Below, in pieces: positions 63,879-64,000 of a DNA stretch of 64,000 bases (the first letter of the stretch is position 1; each line of letters begins with the position of its first letter). Where the stretch lies: positions 639,854-703,853 of the forward strand of contig NZ_LMVB01000001.1 in the NCBI RefSeq assembly GCF_001510645.1, read 5' to 3'. The stretch comes from Paenibacillus sp. FJAT-29882. Lineage in GTDB: Bacteria > Bacillota > Bacilli > Bacillales > DSM-1321. The translations under genes and the position numbers were made by a program. The notes beneath the pieces were generated by a model, which saw nothing but the letters and a program-made list of their open reading frames with translations, had not been told where the DNA came from and did no database searches.

Positions 63879-63961
63879 CACTATTATACTCAATGGTCAT
63901 AAATAATTTTAAGACCTTAGGGCTATCCTAAAAGAGATTGTAATGATTGGGGGTCTAGTTC

Positions 63962-64000
63962 ATGAACGTTTATTTAACGGTAAGTTTACGCACAATTATC
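63962..64000 (+). CDS. yrbG: YrbG, DUF421 membrane protein (partial, runs off the window)
   Basis: ATG 63962 after GGGGGTC, reading MNVYLTVSLRTII to the window end. This is the usual opening of DUF421/YetF-type proteins such as YrbG, which follows yrzE in B. subtilis. Only 13 codons are visible, so the call rests mainly on gene order. Confidence 0.6.
   Translation, partial: MNVYLTVSLRTII

Overview
This window is a chromosomal stretch of an endospore-forming member of the Bacillales, probably Bacillaceae or Planococcaceae. The evidence is gene order: lon-engB-ysxD-hemAXCD-hemB-hemL-spoVID-ysxE-valS-folC ... spoIIB-maf-radC-mreBCD-minCD-spoIVFA-spoIVFB ... rplU-prp-rpmA-spo0B-obg-pheB-pheA-niaR-nifS-nadBCA-safA ... 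coxA-bofC-ruvAB-queA-tgt-yajC-yrzE-yrbG. This is the Bacillus subtilis order with a few insertions. Shine-Dalgarno sites are strong (AGGAGG type) and GTG/TTG starts are common. I see no prophage, insertion sequence, CRISPR array, tRNA or rRNA.

Layout. 1-10460: Lon protease, EngB GTPase and the heme/siroheme tetrapyrrole pathway, with ysxD on the opposite strand. 10520-13280: spore-coat morphogenesis (SpoVID and the kinase-like YsxE). 13720-18350: T-box-controlled valS, then folC. 18480-32170: a type IV pilus region at the place where B. subtilis has only comC. It holds two envelope proteins of uncertain role, three minor prepilin-like proteins (one with a beta-solenoid-like passenger on the opposite strand), PilB, PilT, PilC, a major-pilin candidate, prepilin peptidase, PilM, PilN and a PilO carrying a C-terminal LysM-like domain. 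32216-39452: SpoIIB, Maf, RadC, then MreBCD and MinCD. 39699-42922: SpoIVFA/FB behind a sigma-E-like promoter, then RNase E/G. 42914-48125: L21 leader, rplU-prp-rpmA, spo0B, obg, pheB, pheA. 48268-53629: NiaR, NifS and the divergent nadBCA operon around a NiaR-like palindrome. 53940-58760: SafA with long 11-residue repeats, a second kinase-like protein, the CoxA-like lipoprotein and BofC. 58890-64000: ruvAB, queA, tgt, yajC, yrzE and the first codons of yrbG.

How the genes work together. Sporulation genes form linked sets. Spo0B belongs to the phosphorelay, SpoIIB to engulfment, SpoIVFA/SpoIVFB/BofC to sigma-K checkpoint signalling, and SpoVID/YsxE/SafA/CoxA to coat and cortex. Both SpoVID and SafA are LysM proteins, and each is followed directly by a kinase-like gene.

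The least ordinary content lies in the pilus region and the intergenic spaces. The spaces carry several families of structured repeats: about 180-bp elements with GC-rich cores, REP-like GGGTCTGACC hairpins, about 120-145-bp elements with short terminal inverted repeats, GTGAAAC-type hairpins, and degenerate arrays of about 20-bp period. Between minor pilin genes and pilB lies a broken micro-gene for a double-CxxC protein. All function calls rest on motifs, gene order and remembered family sequences; no database search was possible.
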